A DNA stretch of 52,800 nt from Candidatus Omnitrophota bacterium (GTDB lineage Bacteria; Ratteibacteria; UBA8468; B48-G9; DTJG01), in contig JAMCZX010000024.1 in assembly GCA_023485205.1 (NCBI GenBank), forward strand, positions 1 to 52,800. Direction: 5' to 3'. The notes under the pieces are model-generated. The model was not told where the DNA came from, did no database searches, and saw only the letters and a program-made list of their open reading frames with translations. Of the stretch, positions 49,471 to 52,800 are shown one piece after another; within the stretch, counting starts at the first letter, position 1, and each line of letters opens with the position of its first letter. Made by a program: the position numbers and the translations under genes.

Positions 49471-51147
49471 ATGACTGGAGCAAAAATTGTTGTTGAATCT
49501 TTAAAAAAAGAAGGGGTAAAGATAATATTTGGTTATCCCGGCGGGGTTATTTTACCTCTTTGTGATGCTTTGTATGACGACAGTGACATAAAATTTATTC
49601 TTACAAGGCATGAACAGGGTGCAGCCCATGCTGCTGATGGTTATGCAAGAGCATCAGGGTCTGTTGGCGTTTGTATAGCGACCTCAGGTCCCGGTGCAAC
49701 AAATCTTGTTACAGGGATTGCAAATGCATATATGGATTCTATCCCAATGGTTGCAATCACGGGACAGGTTCACACCCAGCTTATCGGCAATGATGCTTTC
49801 CAGGAGGCTGATACAACCGGGATTACAAGACCTATAACCAAGCATAATTATCTTGTTAAAGATATTTCTGAACTTGCGTCTGTTATAAAGGAAGCATTTT
49901 ATATAGCAAATACAGGGAAAAAAGGACCTGTTCTTATTGACCTTCCTGTGGACGTCCAGAGGGCAGATACTGATTTTAACTACCCTGTGAATATAGATAT
50001 GAAAAGCTATAAACCTGTATATGAGGGTCATCCTTTACAGATTGAAAAAGCAATTAACATGATACTCGCCTCTGAAAGGCCTATTGTTATGGTGGGTGGA
50101 GGCGTGATTTCTTCAAATGCAGGTGAAGAACTGAAAAAATTTTTGGATATGACTGCAATACCCATTACAACAACTCTTATGGGCCTTGGTTCAATTTCTT
50201 ATGAATATGGATTAAATCTTGGTATGCCTGGTATGCATGGAACAAAATATGCCAATTATGCAATACAACAGACAGACCTTATTATTGCGATTGGCTGTAG
50301 ATTTGATGACAGGGTGACAGGAAAGCTCAGTGAGTTTGCACCGAAGGCAAAGATTATACATGTTGACATTGACCCTGCTTCAATCGGTAAAAACGTTCCT
50401 GTTGAGCTTCCGATTGTCGGTGATGCAAAATCAGTTCTTCAGAAATTCATTGAAAAAAATCCAAAAATTAACATTGAAAAATGGGGCCGGCAGATTCTTG
50501 ACTGGAAAAAACAGCATCCCTTAAAATATAAGGATGAAGATAATGAGATAAAGCCGCAGTTTGTTATAGAAACATTGGCAGGGTTGACAAAGGGGGAGGC
50601 GATTATTACAACAGAGGTTGGACAAAACCAGATGTGGACGGCTCTTTTTTACCCATTTAAACGTCCAAGGACATTTATTACGTCCGGGGGGCTTGGGACC
50701 ATGGGATTCGGATTTCCTGCTGCAATAGGAGCAAAGTTTGCCTGTCCGGATAAAACTGTTATTGATATCGCCGGTGATGGAAGTATACAGATGAACGTTC
50801 AGGAGTTAAGTACGGCAGTGAGTAATAAAATTGCAGTAAAGGTTATAATTCTTAATAATTATTGTCTTGGTATGGTTCGCCAGTGGCAGGAGCTTTTTTA
50901 TAAAAAAAGATATGCATTCACCTGTTTTGGAGAAGGACATCCGGATTTTGTAAAGTTAGCAGAGGCTTATGGAGCAATCGGATACAGGATTAAAAATAAA
51001 AATGAAGTGGAAAAAATTCTCAAAAAAGCCATTGAGGAAAAAGAGAAACCCGTATTTGTTGATTGCTGGGTTACCAGGGAGGAAAACGTTTTTCCCATGG
51101 TTCCTGCAGGGGCATCTTTAACAGAAATGATGGAAGGACTTGCATGA
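49471..51147 (+). CDS. ilvB: Acetolactate synthase large subunit
   Basis: 558 residues of the thiamine-diphosphate enzyme family: catalytic Glu region FILTRHEQGAAHAADGYAR, the central FAD/NAD-like domain, and the TPP motif GDGSIQMNVQELSTAV...NNYCLGMV. It condenses pyruvate (or pyruvate plus 2-oxobutyrate) as first common step of branched-chain amino acid synthesis. GAGGA lies a few bases before the ATG. The gene leads an ilvB-ilvN-ilvC operon; its stop overlaps the ilvN start (ATGA). Upstream is a consensus promoter and a structured repeat as leader. Confidence 0.96.
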   Translation: MTGAKIVVESLKKEGVKIIFGYPGGVILPLCDALYDDSDIKFILTRHEQGAAHAADGYARASGSVGVCIATSGPGATNLVTGIANAYMDSIPMVAITGQVHTQLIGNDAFQEADTTGITRPITKHNYLVKDISELASVIKEAFYIANTGKKGPVLIDLPVDVQRADTDFNYPVNIDMKSYKPVYEGHPLQIEKAINMILASERPIVMVGGGVISSNAGEELKKFLDMTAIPITTTLMGLGSISYEYGLNLGMPGMHGTKYANYAIQQTDLIIAIGCRFDDRVTGKLSEFAPKAKIIHVDIDPASIGKNVPVELPIVGDAKSVLQKFIEKNPKINIEKWGRQILDWKKQHPLKYKDEDNEIKPQFVIETLAGLTKGEAIITTEVGQNQMWTALFYPFKRPRTFITSGGLGTMGFGFPAAIGAKFACPDKTVIDIAGDGSIQMNVQELSTAVSNKIAVKVIILNNYCLGMVRQWQELFYKKRYAFTCFGEGHPDFVKLAEAYGAIGYRIKNKNEVEKILKKAIEEKEKPVFVDCWVTREENVFPMVPAGASLTEMMEGLA

Positions 51148-51653
51148 TGGAAAAAGAAAATTTTAAACCGCATATTTTATCTGTGATAGTTGAAAACAAG
51201 TCAGGGGTTCTTGCAAGAGTTGCAGGGCTTTTTTCAGCAAGAGGATATAACATTGACAGCCTGTCAGTAAGTGAAACAGAGGACCATGATGTTTCAAGGA
51301 TGACAATTGTCGTTAAGGGAAATGAAAAAATTCTTGAGCAGATTTTTAAACAGTTAAACAAGCTTATAGACGTTATAAAAATTCAGGACCTTACGTCTGA
51401 AGAATTTATAGAAAGAGAAATGGTTCTTGTAAAAGTAAATACCTCCAATAGTCTTATAAGGCAGGAGATAATGCAGATTACCAACATATTCAGGGCCAAG
51501 ATAATAGACGTAGGGAAAAAAACCCTGACCATTGAACTTGTTGGAGGCAGCAGTAAAATAAAGGCAATGCTTGAATTTATGAGAGGGTTTGGTATTAAAG
51601 AAATTATAAGAACAGGTAAGATTGCCATCAGCAGGGAATTTGACATGGATTAA
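51144..51653 (+). CDS. ilvN: Acetolactate synthase regulatory subunit
   Basis: 169 residues from ATG 51144 (the ATG at 51147 is equally possible), overlapping the ilvB stop. The ACT domain HILSVIVENKSGVLARVAGLFSARGYNIDSLSVSETEDHDVSRMTIVV is at the N-terminus and the ALS_ss_C domain follows (EREMVLVKVNT...). It binds valine and feeds back on IlvB. Length is normal for the family. The first in-frame alternative start lies deep in ilvB and was rejected. Confidence 0.95.
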   Translation: MMEKENFKPHILSVIVENKSGVLARVAGLFSARGYNIDSLSVSETEDHDVSRMTIVVKGNEKILEQIFKQLNKLIDVIKIQDLTSEEFIEREMVLVKVNTSNSLIRQEIMQITNIFRAKIIDVGKKTLTIELVGGSSKIKAMLEFMRGFGIKEIIRTGKIAISREFDMD

Positions 51654-51679
51654 CGGTTAACTGAGGGAGAAAAAAGAAA

Positions 51680-52675
51680 ATGACTGCAAAAATTTATTAT
51701 GACAGTGATGCAAACATTGATGTTTTTAAAGGTAAAGTGGTGGGTATTGTGGGATTTGGAAGCCAGGGAAGAGCACATGCTTTGAATTTAAGAGACAGTG
51801 GTGTAAACGTGCTTGTAAGTCAGCATGCAGGAGGTCCAAACTGGGAAAGAGCAAAACAAGAAAAATTTTTTCCTGTATCCGCAGAAGAACTTACAAAAAA
51901 ATCCGATATTATTATGATGTTGGTCCAGGATAATGTTCAACCCGCAGTATATAAAAAAGAAATAGAACCACATTTGAAAAAAGGAAAGGCTCTTGGTTTT
52001 GCACACGGTTTTTCAATTGTTTATAAACAGATAAGACCAATGCAGGATATAGATGTTTTTATGGTGGCTCCAAAAGGACCCGGGGACCTTGTCCGAACCC
52101 AGTTTTTGGAAGGGAAGGGTGTTCCCTGTATTATAGCCGTGGAACAAAATGCTTCAGGGAAAGCCATGGAAACAGCTCTTGCTTATGCAAAGGGCTTGGG
52201 CGGAACAAGATGCGGGGTTGTGGAAACCACTTTCAGGGAAGAGACAGAAACGGACCTTTTTGGTGAACAGGCGGTTCTGTGTGGAGGATGTTCAGAATTA
52301 ATAAGGGCGGGTTTTGATACTCTTGTTGAGGCAGGATACCAGCCTGAAATAGCCTATTATGAAACGTGCCATGAACTCAAGCTTATTGTAGACCTTATTG
52401 TTGAAAGAGGAATACAGGGAATGAGACAGGTTATAAGTGATACGGCTGAGTACGGTGATATGACAAAGGGCCGCAGGGTAATCAGTAAACCGGTAAGAAG
52501 AGAAATGAAAAAAATACTTTCAGAGATCCAGTCAGGGGAATTTGCCCGTGAATGGCTCCTTGAAAACCAGATTGGAAGACCTGTTTTTGAATCCATAAGG
52601 GAAAAAGACAGAGCTCATTTAATAGAGGGGATTGGCAAAAAAATGAGAAGTATGATGCCATGGCTGAAAAAATAA
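51680..52675 (+). CDS. ilvC: Ketol-acid reductoisomerase
   Basis: 331 residues, class I. The Rossmann start is [21 protein letters not shown]; the catalytic domain has [16 protein letters not shown] with the metal-binding Asp/Glu and [19 protein letters not shown]. It converts acetolactate to dihydroxyisovalerate. The cofactor loop reads [13 protein letters not shown]. It lacks the serines that normally hold the 2'-phosphate of NADPH, so NADH use is possible (inference). GGGAG precedes the ATG; it is the third gene of the ilv operon. Confidence 0.96.
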   Translation: MTAKIYYDSDANIDVFKGKVVGIVGFGSQGRAHALNLRDSGVNVLVSQHAGGPNWERAKQEKFFPVSAEELTKKSDIIMMLVQDNVQPAVYKKEIEPHLKKGKALGFAHGFSIVYKQIRPMQDIDVFMVAPKGPGDLVRTQFLEGKGVPCIIAVEQNASGKAMETALAYAKGLGGTRCGVVETTFREETETDLFGEQAVLCGGCSELIRAGFDTLVEAGYQPEIAYYETCHELKLIVDLIVERGIQGMRQVISDTAEYGDMTKGRRVISKPVRREMKKILSEIQSGEFAREWLLENQIGRPVFESIREKDRAHLIEGIGKKMRSMMPWLKK

Positions 52676-52711
52676 TAATTAAAAATAATAATTAACCACA
52701 GGAGATAAAAC

Positions 52712-52800
52712 ATGCAGGGAGAAATGATTTTCAGTCCTACGAAGGAGTTAATAAGTAATTTTTGGTTGGTTATTTCAAGACTGCTTCCAACAGTCTTGAA
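52712..52800 (+). CDS. Start of an unidentified gene (truncated by window end)
   Basis: ATG at 52712 follows AGGAG by about 7 bp and opens a frame to the window edge encoding MQGEMIFSPTKELISNFWLV and about ten more residues. The amphipathic/hydrophobic start resembles the lead-in of a membrane protein (a mechanosensitive channel is one possibility) but 30 residues do not allow a call. Confidence 0.5.
   Translation, partial: MQGEMIFSPTKELISNFWLVISRLLPTVL

Noticed and set aside
52671..52694. Short AATAATAATTA direct repeat after ilvC
   Set aside because: Simple AT-rich repetition of about 12 bp in a short intergenic gap, not a meaningful element.
52774..52800. Perfect 10-bp hairpin TTCAAGACTG / CAGTCTTGAA at the window end
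   Set aside because: It lies within the open frame of the last, truncated gene; without the following sequence it cannot be told from chance.

Overview
The window comes from a low-GC, didermic (outer-membrane-bearing) bacterium. It has two secretins, a nearly complete type II secretion/type IV pilus-like operon and an LptD-like outer-membrane protein. A prepilin ending in an H-X-DG motif, TMTC-like TPR membrane proteins, three DUF4143 ATPases and an AbiE pair are the kind of content seen in uncultured PVC/Omnitrophota-like lineages. That placement is an inference from gene style; there is no rRNA in the window. I see no transposase, integrase, CRISPR array or rRNA operon. Promoters follow a sigma70-like pattern (TTGnnn, 16-18 bp, TATAAT).

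Layout: 1-16.4 kb is a co-directional envelope-machine operon: PilM-PilN fusion, PilO, a giant charged-helix PilP-like protein, a PilQ-type secretin, a HEAT-repeat protein, a GspD-type secretin, then GspE, F, G, H (frameshifted), I, J, K, L and M. It is followed by polA and a separately promoted prepilin with its own terminator (16.4-19.6 kb). 19.6-31.8 kb is an array of five TPR-bearing GT-C-like membrane proteins (two A-type, three B-type) plus one GT39-like transferase, with clear signs of recent tandem duplication and recombination. 32.0-36.6 kb is accessory: two DUF4143 ATPases, a DUF4416 protein and an AbiEi/AbiEii pair. 36.7-42.2 kb holds tRNA-Ala, a PfkB kinase, an LptD/OstA-like protein, RNase PH, RdgB and a third DUF4143 ATPase. 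42.3-46.4 kb holds tRNA-Met, an AAA ATPase/mini-TOPRIM pair that looks like a small defence module, AMMECR1, QueH, TrmI and tRNA-Lys. 46.4-52.8 kb is metabolic: LeuD-like, NAD-isocitrate-dehydrogenase-like, PurA, IlvB, IlvN, IlvC and the start of one more gene.

Two unexplained DNA systems stand out. (1) All three tRNA genes are followed by a perfect 12-bp inverted copy of their own T-arm, about 25-31 nt downstream. Behind tRNA-Met and tRNA-Lys there is also an extra 128-137 bp unit. It consists of a conserved core carrying two hairpins, one of which differs in sequence but keeps its pairing between the two loci, followed by a second copy of the tRNA 3' end. (2) A dispersed family of nested-hairpin intergenic repeats (eight copies plus a remnant; 76 bp inner form, about 160-177 bp full form) flanks gspG, sits beside gspK, tRNA-Lys and the glycosyltransferase array, and forms nearly the whole predicted 5' leader of the ilvBNC operon, directly after a perfect consensus promoter.
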